Origin: Betaproteobacteria bacterium
GTDB taxonomy: Bacteria; Pseudomonadota; Gammaproteobacteria; Burkholderiales; Rhodocyclaceae
Reading direction: 5' to 3'
Assembly: GCA_020621865.1 (NCBI GenBank)
Contig: JAHRYW010000003.1
Coordinates: 218,068-282,067, forward strand
DNA length: 64,000 nt
The notes under the pieces were generated by a model that had not been told where the DNA came from, did not search any database, and saw nothing but the letters and a program-made list of their open reading frames with translations. Shown here piece after piece: positions 37,172 to 52,000 of the stretch. The translations under genes and the position numbers were made by a program. Position 1 is the stretch's first letter; the number at the start of each line of letters is the position of its first letter.

Positions 37172-37918
37172 TTATTCAGCAGCTTCCTGAACTTCGACGA
37201 ACTCGTCGTCGCCGCCGGCGGCAACGATGTCGGCAACCACCTGGCTACGGCCTTCGAGGATGGCATCGGCGACGCCGCGGGCGTACAGCTGGATGGCGCG
37301 GGAAGAGTCGTCGTTACCCGGGATCACGTAGGCAACGCCTTCCGGAGAGTGGTTGGTATCGACCACGCCGATGACCGGGATGCCGAGCTTTTCGGCTTCG
37401 GTGATGGCGATCTTGTGGTAGCCGACGTCGATGACGAAGATGGCGTCCGGCAGGCCAACCATATCCTTGATGCCGCCGATGGACTTCTGCAGCTTTTCGA
37501 GTTCGCGACGGAAGGTCAGCGCTTCCTTCTTCGGCATCTTTTCCAGTTCGCCGGCTTCGACGGCCAGTTCCATGTCCTTCAGACGCTTGATCGAGGTCTT
37601 GACCGTCTTGAAGTTGGTCAGCATGCCGCCCAGCCAGCGCTGGTCGACGAACGGTGCGCCGGCGCGCAGCGCTTCTTCACCGATGATTTCGCGGGCCTGA
37701 CGCTTGGTGCCGACGAACAGGATATTGCCGCGGTTGGCCGACAGCTTCTTCACGAAAGCCATGGCTTCGTTGTACTTGGCCAGGGTCTTTTCGAGGTTGA
37801 CGATGTGAATCTTGTTGCGGGCGCCGAAGATGTACGGAGCCATCTTGGGGGACCAGAAACGGGTTTGGTGACCGAAGTGGACACCGGCTTCCAGCATTTC
37901 ACGCATGGTAACGGACAT
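37172..37918 (-). CDS. rpsB: 30S ribosomal protein S2
   Basis: A 248-residue S2 protein. It starts [20 protein letters not shown] and contains [24 protein letters not shown] and [14 protein letters not shown], ending with an acidic tail. AAGGAG lies before the ATG. A leader of about 150 bases runs from the predicted promoter to the start. S2 represses its own mRNA in E. coli through such a leader, but I did not identify the folded element here. Confidence 0.97.
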   Translation of the reverse strand: MSVTMREMLEAGVHFGHQTRFWSPKMAPYIFGARNKIHIVNLEKTLAKYNEAMAFVKKLSANRGNILFVGTKRQAREIIGEEALRAGAPFVDQRWLGGMLTNFKTVKTSIKRLKDMELAVEAGELEKMPKKEALTFRRELEKLQKSIGGIKDMVGLPDAIFVIDVGYHKIAITEAEKLGIPVIGVVDTNHSPEGVAYVIPGNDDSSRAIQLYARGVADAILEGRSQVVADIVAAGGDDEFVEVQEAAE

Positions 37919-38076
37919 TGCAAAACTCCTTTAAGGGTTGAACCTCCACCCGCCTGAAACGCCCGCCAGTCTTGAATTATGGCGAACACCCTTAATCGGC
38001 GGATGTGTGGATTTTGGTCGCGCACACCACGTGCACAACCGTTTTTTCAGCCATGACGGCCGAGAAAAACCTGCGG

Positions 38077-38105
38077 ATTATAGCAGCAGAACCCGCTCTT
38101 CGGAA
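38077..38105 (-). promoter_or_regulatory. predicted promoter of the rpsB-led superoperon
   Basis: On the minus strand a perfect -10 TATAAT (38077-38082) is preceded, after 17 bases, by a weak -35 TTCCGA (38100-38105). It lies just past the rfbD stop. The resulting leader before rpsB is about 150 bases. Confidence 0.55.
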
Positions 38106-38107
38106 GA

Positions 38108-39019
38108 TCAATAACCGTTCTGTTTGAGCGCCAGCAGTTGCAGCATGCGCTCCAGATAGGGCTGCCAATCAGGCATCTGCAGGCCGAAGTCGTTCTCCAG
38201 CCTGGTGCAATCGAGGCGGGAATTGGCCGGGCGCCGCGCCGGTGTCGGATACTCGCAGGTGGCAATGGGATTGATCGCCTCGGGTTTGAGGCGCAAATCG
38301 AAGCCAGGGGAACGCCCGGCCAGATCGACAACGGTCCGGGCGAATTCGCACCAACTGAGCGGCCGGGAAGCCGCCAAATGATACAAACGGTTTCCGCCTT
38401 TTTTTAGCCCCCGACCGTGGGCCAGCATGGCCAGAACGACGCCGGTCACGGTTGCGATCAAGGCGGCCGGCGTCGGCGATCCGATCTGATCGGCGACGAC
38501 GTTCAGCGATTCCTTTTCACGCGCCAGACGCAGAATGGTCTTGATGAAATTATGCCCCCGCGCACCGAACACCCAACTGGTCCGGAAAATCAGCGACTTA
38601 CCACCGGCAGCACGAATCGCCTCCTCGCCGGCCAGCTTGCTGCGGCCATAGGCCCCGAGCGGCGCCGTCGGATCGGTTTCCAGGTAGGGCGAGGACTTGG
38701 TTCCGTCAAACACATAATCGGTCGAGTAATGAACCAGCAGCGCATCCAGGGCCGCGGCTTCTGCCGCCAGCACACCTGGTGCCTCGGCGTTGATGCGCCA
38801 GGCCAGGTCCGCTTCCGATTCGGCGCGATCGACTGCGGTGTAGGCTGCAGCATTGACGATGATGGCCGGACGAATCTCGCGAACGACGGAACGAAGCTGC
38901 GCCAAATCGGACAAATTGCAACGATCGCGACCGCAAGCGACGACGTCGCCATGGGGCGCCAGCGAGCGCTGCAGTTGCCAGCCAACCTGTCCATCCTTGC
39001 CGAGCAGAAGTATCTTCAT
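38108..39019 (-). CDS. rfbD: dTDP-4-dehydrorhamnose reductase
   Basis: The last enzyme of dTDP-L-rhamnose synthesis, an NAD(P)H-dependent short-chain reductase of 303 residues from ATG 39019. KILLLGKDGQVGWQLQ is the nucleotide-binding motif, VNAAAYTAVDRAE and the YxxxK pair in AYGRSKLAGE follow, and STDYVFDG is typical. No rfbA, rfbB or rfbC is in the window. The gene sits between rpsB and map, which are usually adjacent and divergent. A variant 40-bp element produces the Gly/Lys-rich stretch AHGRGLKKGGNRLYHL, longer than the matching loop in E. coli RfbD. Confidence 0.92.
   Translation of the reverse strand: MKILLLGKDGQVGWQLQRSLAPHGDVVACGRDRCNLSDLAQLRSVVREIRPAIIVNAAAYTAVDRAESEADLAWRINAEAPGVLAAEAAALDALLVHYSTDYVFDGTKSSPYLETDPTAPLGAYGRSKLAGEEAIRAAGGKSLIFRTSWVFGARGHNFIKTILRLAREKESLNVVADQIGSPTPAALIATVTGVVLAMLAHGRGLKKGGNRLYHLAASRPLSWCEFARTVVDLAGRSPGFDLRLKPEAINPIATCEYPTPARRPANSRLDCTRLENDFGLQMPDWQPYLERMLQLLALKQNGY
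38385..38429 (-). repeat. variant copy of the dispersed 40-bp element inside rfbD
   Basis: On the minus (coding) strand: CATGCTGGCCC, ACGGTCG, GGGGCT, AAAAAAA, GGCGG, AAACC. From ACGGTC onwards the spacing matches the family. The upstream GCTGGCCC-ACGGTCG core resembles that at 2112-2181. Confidence 0.5.
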
Positions 39020-39133
39020 CGCCACACGCGCCTGTTGAAAACCCGCGCAGTATGCCATTTCCGAGGGCTTCCGCTTTGCGAAACAGGCCCCTTCATTTAT
39101 CCTTTCTCTTTACCCATGCTTCAAAGAACAGCC

Positions 39134-39933
<800 letters not shown>

Positions 39934-39934
<1 letters not shown>

Positions 39935-42492
39935 TGGCCTGCGACGTCGCTGCCCTGCGGGCCGAGGTCAAGGCCAATCAAAGCCAGCTGCAGCAGGATT
40001 ACGAACGGAACAACGACGCTCGCGCCCTGCTCCGCAATCGCTGCCAGCAGGTCGATGCAGTTCTCGAAAAGCTGTGGCAATCGCAGAATTTCCCCGCCTC
40101 GCTGGCACTGGCTGCGGTCGGCGGTTATGGCCGCGGCGAGCTCTATCCGGCCTCCGACATCGATCTGCTGATTCTGCTGCCCCAAGAAGCCAACAGCGCG
40201 CTGCAGGAAAAGCTGGAGCGTCTGATTGGCCATTTCTGGGACATCGGTCTCGAAATCGGCCACAGCGTCCGGACCATCCAGGATTGCCTCGACGAAGCGG
40301 CCAGCGACATCACCGTGCAGACGGCACTGCTCGAAGCACGGCTGCTGACCGGCAGCGCCAAGCTTTTTGCCAGCTTCGAAAAACGCCTGCGCGGCAACCT
40401 CGACCCGCAAGTCTTCTGCGAGGCCAAGCGCCTTGAGCAGCAGGAACGCTACCTGCGCCACAACGAGACGCCATTCAGCCTGGAACCGAACTGCAAGGAC
40501 GCCCCCGGCGGCCTGCGCGACCTGCAGGTCATCTTCTGGATTGCCAAGGCGGCCGGATATGGGGCCACTTGGGATGAACTTGAAGCGAGCGGCATCATCA
40601 CGCCGGAAGGCAAAGCCCAGGCCGAGGGTTGCGAGGAATACCTGCGCCATCTGCGTATCCGTTTGCACTTCATGCTCGGCCGGCGCGAGGATCGCCTGCT
40701 GTTCGACTACCAGAGCAACCTCGCCGCCAAATACGGCTTCGTTTCCAACGAGGCCAAGCGCGCCTCCGAACAGCTGATGCAGGTGTATTACCGCACCGCC
40801 AAGACGGTCACCCTGCTCAACACCATCCTGTTGCAGAACATGGGCGCCGCGCTGGCGCCGGAAAACGAACAGATCCCGCAACCGATCGACGATCACTTCC
40901 AGGTCGTCGGCAACCTGCTGGACATCCACGAGGACTGGGTATTCAACTGCAACCCGCACCTGATCTTCGATGCCTTCCTGGTCATGCAGGAAAACCACGA
41001 ACTGGTCGGCATGACGGCCCGCACGCTACGTGCGCTGTGGCTGGCCCGCGATCTGATCGACGATGATTTCCGGGCCGATCCAATCAACCGGGCGGCCTTC
41101 ATGAAGCTGCTGCAGAGCGACCGCGGCATCGTCCACGAATTCCGGCGGATGAACCAGCTCGACATCCTGGGCAGCTACCTGCCGAATTTCGGGCGCATCG
41201 TCGGCCAGATGCAGCACGACCTGTTCCACGTCTACACCGTCGACCAGCACATCCTGCAAGTGCTGCGCAACCTGCGCCGCTTCTCGATGAGCGAATTTGC
41301 CCACGAATATCCGCTGTGCTCGCGCATCCTGGCCGAACTGGATCGGCCCTGGCTGCTCTACGTCGCCGCCCTCTTCCACGACATTGCCAAGGGACGTGGC
41401 GGCGACCACTCCGAACTGGGCACCGCGGACGCCCGTGAATTCTGCGTCAATCACGGCCTCTCGGACGAAGACACCGAACTCGTCGTCTGGCTGGTCAAGA
41501 ATCACCTGATCATGTCGCAGGTCGCCCAGAAAGAAGACCTGACCGACCCCGACGTGATCGCCAATTTCGTCCGTCTGGTCGGCGATACGCGCCACCTGCA
41601 GGCGCTCTACCTGCTGACCCACGCCGACATCCGCGGCACCAGCCCGAAGGTGTGGAACCACTGGAAGGGCAAGCTGCTGGCCGATCTCTTTTACGCCACG
41701 CTGGACCAGCTCAACCAGGGCGAAGCACCGGCCCCGCATGGCATCATCGCCGAACGCCAAGCCGAAGCGATGCGCCTGCTGCGCTTCTTCGCGCTGTCGG
41801 CAACCGTCCACGAACGCCTGTGGAAGCAGCTCGACACCGTCTATTTCCTGCGCCACTCGGCCGATGAAATTGCCTGGCACACGCGTTCGCTGCACTACCG
41901 CATCTTCAACAACCAGCCGGTCGTCCGCGCCCGCCCCAACCAGGAAGGCGACGGCCTGCAGGTGATGGTCTACACGCAGGACCAGCCGGACCTCTTCGCC
42001 CGCATCGTCGGCTTTTTCGCCCGTTCCGGCTACAGCATCGTCGACGCCAAGATCCACACCACCGCCCACGGTTACGCGCTGGACAGCTTCGTCGTGCTCG
42101 ATGTCGAGGAGCGCGACAACGACCGCGAAATGGTCGCCTACATCGAGCATGAACTGGAACAGCGCCTGCTGCACCAGATGCCGCCGGATGTCCCCTCCTC
42201 CGGCCGCCTGTCGCGGCAGGTCAGGCACTTCCCGATCAAGCCGGAAGTCAGTATCCGCGGCGACGAGAAAGGTACGCACTTCATCCTCTCGCTGCTCGCC
42301 GCCGACCGGCCCGGCCTGCTCTACACCGTGGCCAACACGCTGACCGAGCACGGCGCCAACCTGCACACCGCCAAGATCACCACGCTCGGCGAGCGGGCGG
42401 AAGACGTTTTCCTGATCAGCGGCGGCGACCTCCGCGACAGCCACAACCGCATCCGGCTCGAAACCGAGCTGATGGAGCGCCTGAAGATCTGA
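39934..42492 (+). CDS. glnD: PII uridylyltransferase/uridylyl-removing enzyme
   Basis: GlnD senses glutamine and modifies the PII proteins that control glutamine synthetase and nitrogen genes. The 852 residues show the nucleotidyltransferase motif [18 protein letters not shown] (about 62-80), the GlnD linker domain, the HD hydrolase motif [17 protein letters not shown] (about 485), and two ACT domains (about 665-740 and 775-850; [17 protein letters not shown]) that bind glutamine. The start is the ATG that overlaps the map stop; earlier in-frame sequence belongs to map. Confidence 0.97.
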
Positions 42493-42500
42493 TAGGCCGA

Positions 42501-42529
42501 GGCCTGACCGTAAATGCTACGGTCAGGCC
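42501..42529. terminator. hairpin between convergent glnD and mtnP, built around the 40-bp element core
   Basis: GGCCTGACCGTA and TACGGTCAGGCC form a perfect 12-bp stem with the 5-base loop AATGC. On the plus strand the hairpin is followed by GATATTTT, giving an intrinsic-terminator-like structure nine bases after the glnD stop. The right arm plus loop is the core of the dispersed element. Such paired uptake signals act as terminators in Neisseria and Haemophilus. Confidence 0.65.
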
Positions 42530-42552
42530 GATATTTTGGCCAAAATCGAAAT
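42513..42552 (+). repeat. dispersed 40-bp element, copy G, between glnD and mtnP
   Basis: Exact core AATGCTACGGTC, AGGCCG, ATATTT, TGGCC, AAAATCGAAAT. An inverted partial core lies immediately upstream and creates the hairpin at 42501-42529. Confidence 0.85.
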
Positions 42553-42560
42553 TTCCGGCG

Positions 42561-43331
42561 TCAGACCGACATGCCGAGCGGCTGGCAGGCGTCCTGCGAA
42601 CCGACCAGCTTTTCGATGATCGTCCGGACCCGGCCCATCGCATCCTGCAGCACGTGTTCAAGGCTTTCGAAGTGAATGCCGTTGGCGCTGCTGCCGCGGC
42701 CCGCGCCATGGTTGGCAACAACGTTGATCGCTGCATAGGGCAAACCCAGCTCGCGGGCCAGAACGGCTTCCGGCATGCCGGTCATGCCGACCACGTCGGC
42801 GCCATCGCGCTCCAGGCGGTTGATCTCGGCGGCCGTTTCGAGGCGCGGTCCCTGGGTGGCGGCATAAACTGCACCTACCTTGACCTCGATGCTCAATTGT
42901 TCGCCGGCTTCAAGAATGCGGCGGCGTAATTCGGCATCGTAGGGCTCGGTAAAATCGATGTGATTGACCGGCGTGCCGTTGCCGTCAAAGTAAGTCGATT
43001 TACGACCCCAGGTGTAATCGATGATCTGGTGTGGCAAAACGATGTCGCCCGGGTGCAGGTCGCCGCGGATGCTGCCGACCGAAGCCACCGAGATGACGCC
43101 GCTGACCTGGTGGTGATGCAGCGCCCACATGTTGGCCCGATAGTTGACCATGTGCGGCGGAATGGTGTGGCCGTAGCCGTGGCGCGGCAGGAAAACTGCC
43201 GGCTGGCCGCTGATCTGGCCGAAAACCAGGGCGCCCGAGGCTTCGCCATAAGGTGTGCGGACGACCTCGCGATGCGAGACGTCGAGATTGGACAGGGTCG
43301 TCAGACCGCTACCGCCGATGATTGCCAGCAT
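42561..43331 (-). CDS. mtnP: S-methyl-5'-thioinosine phosphorylase (MTAP/PNP family)
   Basis: This 256-residue purine nucleoside phosphorylase starts LAIIGGSGLTTLSNL and has FLPRHGYGHTIPPHMVNYRA (phosphate-binding His region), TQGPRLETAAEI, and VGMTGMPEAVLARELGLP. These details match the Pseudomonas methylthioinosine phosphorylase more than human-type MTAP. It would split methylthioinosine, formed by deamination of methylthioadenosine, into hypoxanthine and methylthioribose-1-phosphate. The hypoxanthine phosphoribosyltransferase gene two positions upstream in the same run fits salvage of that hypoxanthine. Substrate choice between MTI and MTA is inferred. Confidence 0.85.
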   Translation of the reverse strand: MLAIIGGSGLTTLSNLDVSHREVVRTPYGEASGALVFGQISGQPAVFLPRHGYGHTIPPHMVNYRANMWALHHHQVSGVISVASVGSIRGDLHPGDIVLPHQIIDYTWGRKSTYFDGNGTPVNHIDFTEPYDAELRRRILEAGEQLSIEVKVGAVYAATQGPRLETAAEINRLERDGADVVGMTGMPEAVLARELGLPYAAINVVANHGAGRGSSANGIHFESLEHVLQDAMGRVRTIIEKLVGSQDACQPLGMSV

Positions 43332-43332
43332 G

Positions 43333-44031
43333 TTATTTTTTCCTTTCGGCCAGTAGCGAGGCCAGCGTCGGCACCGCGCCCTTGAGCGACGGGTGCATTC
43401 TCATCCGGGCCATCTCGGCCCCGTTATCTTCCAGTTTGCGGTACAGCGCGTGGCGCCGTTCGCCGGCAAATGCCAGCCCGGCCAGCGTCTTGCCATTATG
43501 GTAGCCGACCAGCGTATCGCGGCCGATATCCTTGGCCTGCCAGGGAATGACCGTGCGATCGACCAAATGCAGATGGCTCACGCTCGGCAAACCGGCCGCC
43601 AACTCGGCCACGGCGCGGTGGATCTTTTCGCGATAGGCGACGACCGCCTGCCCGCCATCGGCCTGCACTGCCCCGGTCACTTCGGCCGGCGCGCCCATCA
43701 GCCAGCACACGACCGTATCCGGCGCGAAGGCTTCGATCTCGGCGCGCTGCTCGGCCGTCAAGGCCGTGACCTCGGCCTGCAACAGGCTAAGCTCGACCCC
43801 GGCCAGGCGCTGCCGCGTAATTTCCAGGCACTCGGGCAAGGAGTCGATGGAGAGCACCGCCAGGCCACGCCTGACCAGCGCCTGGGTGGCGAAACCGACG
43901 CCGCAGCCGATTTCCAGCACCCGCCTGCCCGGCACCAGCGACGCCATCCACTCGTAGTCGCCACGCCGGACATAGGCCAGCCCTTCAGCCTCCCAGTAGC
44001 CGATGAAGTCGGCAACCGTGGCACCGCTCAC
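43333..44031 (-). CDS. class I SAM-dependent methyltransferase
   Basis: A 232-residue protein with the SAM-binding motif VLEIGCGVGFATQALVRRG (about 38-56) and an acidic end of strand 2 (VLSIDSLPECLE). The rest does not point to a known substrate. It lies between hpt (overlapping by four bases) and mtnP (one base), so it belongs to the purine-salvage end of the smc-zipA-ligA-galU run. Its real target is not apparent. Confidence 0.75.
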   Translation of the reverse strand: MSGATVADFIGYWEAEGLAYVRRGDYEWMASLVPGRRVLEIGCGVGFATQALVRRGLAVLSIDSLPECLEITRQRLAGVELSLLQAEVTALTAEQRAEIEAFAPDTVVCWLMGAPAEVTGAVQADGGQAVVAYREKIHRAVAELAAGLPSVSHLHLVDRTVIPWQAKDIGRDTLVGYHNGKTLAGLAFAGERRHALYRKLEDNGAEMARMRMHPSLKGAVPTLASLLAERKK

Positions 44032-44576
44032 GCTTCATCCTTCATCGCATAGACGGCCGGCAGATTGCGCCAGACGCCGCCGGCATCCATGCCGAAGCCG
44101 AAAACGAAGCGGTCCGGCACGGTCAGGCCAATGAAATCGGCGGCGATCGGTTTCTGCTTGCCGTTCAGCTTGTCGGCGAAAACCGCCGTCAACACCTCGG
44201 CCGCCCCCATCCGGCGCAGGCTTTCCTCGACCGCGGCCAGCGTCACGCCCTCGTCGAGGATGTCGTCGACGACCAGCACCGACCGGCCCTTGACCGAGGT
44301 CCACGGCGCCGTCCGCCACGAAATCTTGCCGCCCTGCGTTTCCGGACCGTAGCGCGTCGCGTGCAGGTAATCGAAATCAAGCGGAAACCCGAGCCGGGTC
44401 AGCAACTGGCCGCAGAAAACCACGCCGCCGGTCATCACGCAGAGCACCAGCGGATACTTGCCGGCCAGCCGCGCCGAAATCTCCGCCGCCACCTTGTCGA
44501 CGGCAGCCTGAACGGCGCCCGCATCGTGAATCATGTCGGCGCCGGCCAGCATGGCCTGAGCTTTTTGCAGATCCAT
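44028..44576 (-). CDS. hpt: hypoxanthine(-guanine) phosphoribosyltransferase
   Basis: The 182-residue salvage enzyme has the PRPP-binding motif VLVVDDILDEGVTLAA (about 98-113), the flexible-loop region RYGPETQGGKISW, and the purine-binding end DRFVFGFGMDAGGVWRNLP. It joins hypoxanthine to PRPP to make IMP. It directly follows galU and overlaps the methyltransferase gene. Confidence 0.93.
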   Translation of the reverse strand: MDLQKAQAMLAGADMIHDAGAVQAAVDKVAAEISARLAGKYPLVLCVMTGGVVFCGQLLTRLGFPLDFDYLHATRYGPETQGGKISWRTAPWTSVKGRSVLVVDDILDEGVTLAAVEESLRRMGAAEVLTAVFADKLNGKQKPIAADFIGLTVPDRFVFGFGMDAGGVWRNLPAVYAMKDEA

Positions 44577-49083
<4,507 letters not shown>

Positions 49084-52000
49084 TTAAGCCGCATCCCTCA
49101 TCTTCAAGGCTTCTTCGATATCCACTTCCACCACGCGCGAAACGCCGGATTCCTGCATGGTGACGCCGACCAGCTGTTCGGCCATTTCCATCGCGATTTT
49201 ATTATGGGAAATGAACAGGAACTGCGTTGCACCTGACATTTTCTTGACCATGCTGCAGAAACGCTCGGTATTGCTGTCGTCGAGCGGCGCGTCAACCTCG
49301 TCGAGCAGACAGAACGGCGCCGGGTTGAGCTGGAACATGGCGAAGACCAGCGCAATCGCCGTCAGCGCCTTTTCGCCGCCGGACAGCAGATGGATGGTCG
49401 AATTCTTCTTGCCCGGCGGCTGGGCGATGACCTGAACGCCGGCATCGAGGATTTCGTCGCCGGTCATCACCAGCTCGGCGCGGCCGCCGCCGAACAGTTC
49501 CGGGAACAGCGTGCCAAAATGGCCGTTGACCGTATCGAAGGTGCTTTGCAGCAGCTCGCGCGTTTCGCGGTCGATACGGCGGATGGCGTTTTCCAGCGTT
49601 TCCATCGCCTCGTTCAAGTCGGCTGCCTGCATGTCGAGGTAGCCCTTGCGTTCGGTCGCCGTTTCCAGCTCCTGCAATGCCGCCATGTTGACGGCGCCGA
49701 GTTCGGCGATGGCGTTGGCCAGGCGGGTGATTTCGCCCTGCAGAGCCGGTGGTCGTGCATTGCCCAACTCGGATTGCAAGGCCACTTCGTCGGCGCCGGC
49801 CTCCAGCAGTTGCAGGGCGAACTGCTCGGTATTGAGCGCCGCCGCCTGCTCCTTCAGCTTGAGGTCACCGATCCGCACGCGCAGCGGCTCCAGACCCTGC
49901 TCGATGCGCAGGCGCTGCTCCTCGAAGCCGCGCAAGGCGCCGGTCGCCGCCTCCAGCGCATCGCGCTTCTCGGCCAGTATTTTTTCCGCCGTCTGCCGCG
50001 CTTCGAGCGCCGCCTGCAGGGCGCCTTCCATGATGTCCGGCGGTGCCGCCTCGACCTGCTCGGCGCATTGCGCCCTATCCTTCTCGATGCGGGTCAGTTC
50101 GCGCTGGGCGGTGGCCTGCCGGGCGAAGACGTCCTGCAACTTGCCGTCGGCCTCGCGCAGCGAGAACTGCGCCTCGCGCAGGGCGCGGTCGAGATCGGCA
50201 TTGCGCTCGCGCTCGGCACGCACGGCGCGCTCGCATTCGTCGAGTCGCGACTGGGCGCCGACGACCAGCACGCGGATGCGGCCCAGACCGTCGCGGATTT
50301 CCTCGATCCGCTCGTCGGCCGACATTTCGCGCTCGCGCTCGCCCTCTTCTTCCTCGGCCAGTTCGGCCAGTTGCTCGGCGACGCGTTCCTTCTGTTCCTT
50401 GTAGCGCTCGATCGCCTGGGTCAGCTTGAGCACTTCCAGCTGTGCCGCATGCACGCGCTGCTGGCGGTCCGTCACGTATTGACGGATCTCGCTCATTTCT
50501 TCCTGCTTGTCGTCGAGTTGCTCGTCGAACATCGCCAGCTGCTCGCGCAGGCCTTCCGCCTGCTCTTCGGCCTGGGCGATGCCTTCGGCCAGCGTTTCGA
50601 TTTCGCGCTGGCGTTCGAGCAGGCCGTGCTCGCCCTGGTCCGGGGCAAAGAAAGTGACGCTGCTGCGGGTCAGCAGGTCGCCGCCGCGGGTAACCAGCAG
50701 GCTGCCATCGGGCAGTTCGCCGCGCTGCGCCAGGCCGTCGGCCAGCGTTTCGGCGGTGCGCACGGCGCCCAGCCAGTCAGCCAGCACGGCGCGGGTCGCC
50801 GGGTCGTCGCTGCGCACGCGATCAAATAAGGATTTTGGGCAAAAAATGCCATTGACCGTAGCATTTGCCCCCAGGACCACGGCCAGGCGCGCTTCCGGCC
50901 GGTCGTGCAGCCAGGCGTCGAGCTTGGCCGGATCGTCGCAGGCGATGGCGCTGAGCCGTTCACGCAATACCGCCTCGACGGCATCTTCCCAGCCGGCTTC
51001 GACGTGGATCTTCTGCCACAGCGGCGGCGCGTTTTCCAGGTTGTGGCGGCGCAGCCATTCCGGCAGCTTGCCGGTCTGCTGGGTGCGCGCCTGCATCTGC
51101 TCCAATGCAGCGCGACGGGCCTGGCCAGCGGCCAGTTCGCGCTCGATGCGCTGGACTTCGGCCTGCGCTTCGCGGCGACGGGTTTCCAGCTGCGGCATTT
51201 CCTGCTGCAACTGCTGCAAATGATCCTGGTCGCCAGCGAGTTCCTCGCGCAGCATGGCCAGTTCTTCTTCCTTCTCGGCCAGTTCGAGTTCGTCCGGCGC
51301 GTCGCCGAAGGTTTCCTCGCGCAGCCGCTCGCGGCGCTGGACGATGGCCTGCAACGCGCGCTGGGCGTGGGCCTTGTGGGTCAGTTCGACTTCCAGCTTC
51401 TGCTCGCTGTTGGTCGTCCGCGTGCGCAGGCGCTGCAGCTCTTCCTGCGCCTGGGCGTGGTCTTCCTCGACCTGCGGTGCGATGTTCATCTGCTGGTGCA
51501 GGCGCTCTTCGGCTTCCTCGACGCGCAGCCGGGTGATTTCCTGCTGCTCTTCCCACTTCTGGCGATCCTCGGCCAGCGTTTCTGCCGTTTCGCTCCAGTG
51601 CTTCAGCTCATCTTCCAGTTGCGTCAGGCGTGCTTCGAGCTGGCTGCGCGATTCGCGGCGATGGCGGATTTCCGCCTCCAGCCGGGCGACTTCGGCATTG
51701 GCCGCGTACATCTCGCTCTGCGCGTTGTGCAGCGCGTCGCCGGCAGCAAAGTGGGCCTCGCGGGTTGCCTCGGCCTGGGCTTCGGTTTCGCGCAGCGCGG
51801 CGCTCTGCGCTTCCAGTTCGGTGACAGCGCGCTCGACTTCCAGCGACAGGCGCTGGCGCTCGGCCTCGGCCTCGCGCTTTTTGACCAGCCACAGCACCTG
51901 CTGGCGCTGGACCAGTTGTTCGTTCAGCGCGTGGTAACGGCGCGCCACTTCGGCCTGGACTTCCAGGCGCTCCATCTGGTTGGCCAGTTCGAGGCGGATG

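Noticed and set aside
37919..38076. Possible S2-binding leader element before rpsB
   Set aside because: The leader length is suitable, but I could not identify the conserved fold of the known rpsB motif by eye.
41026..42444. 472-codon open frame antisense to glnD
   Set aside because: It has no domain signature and is explained by the codon bias of glnD.
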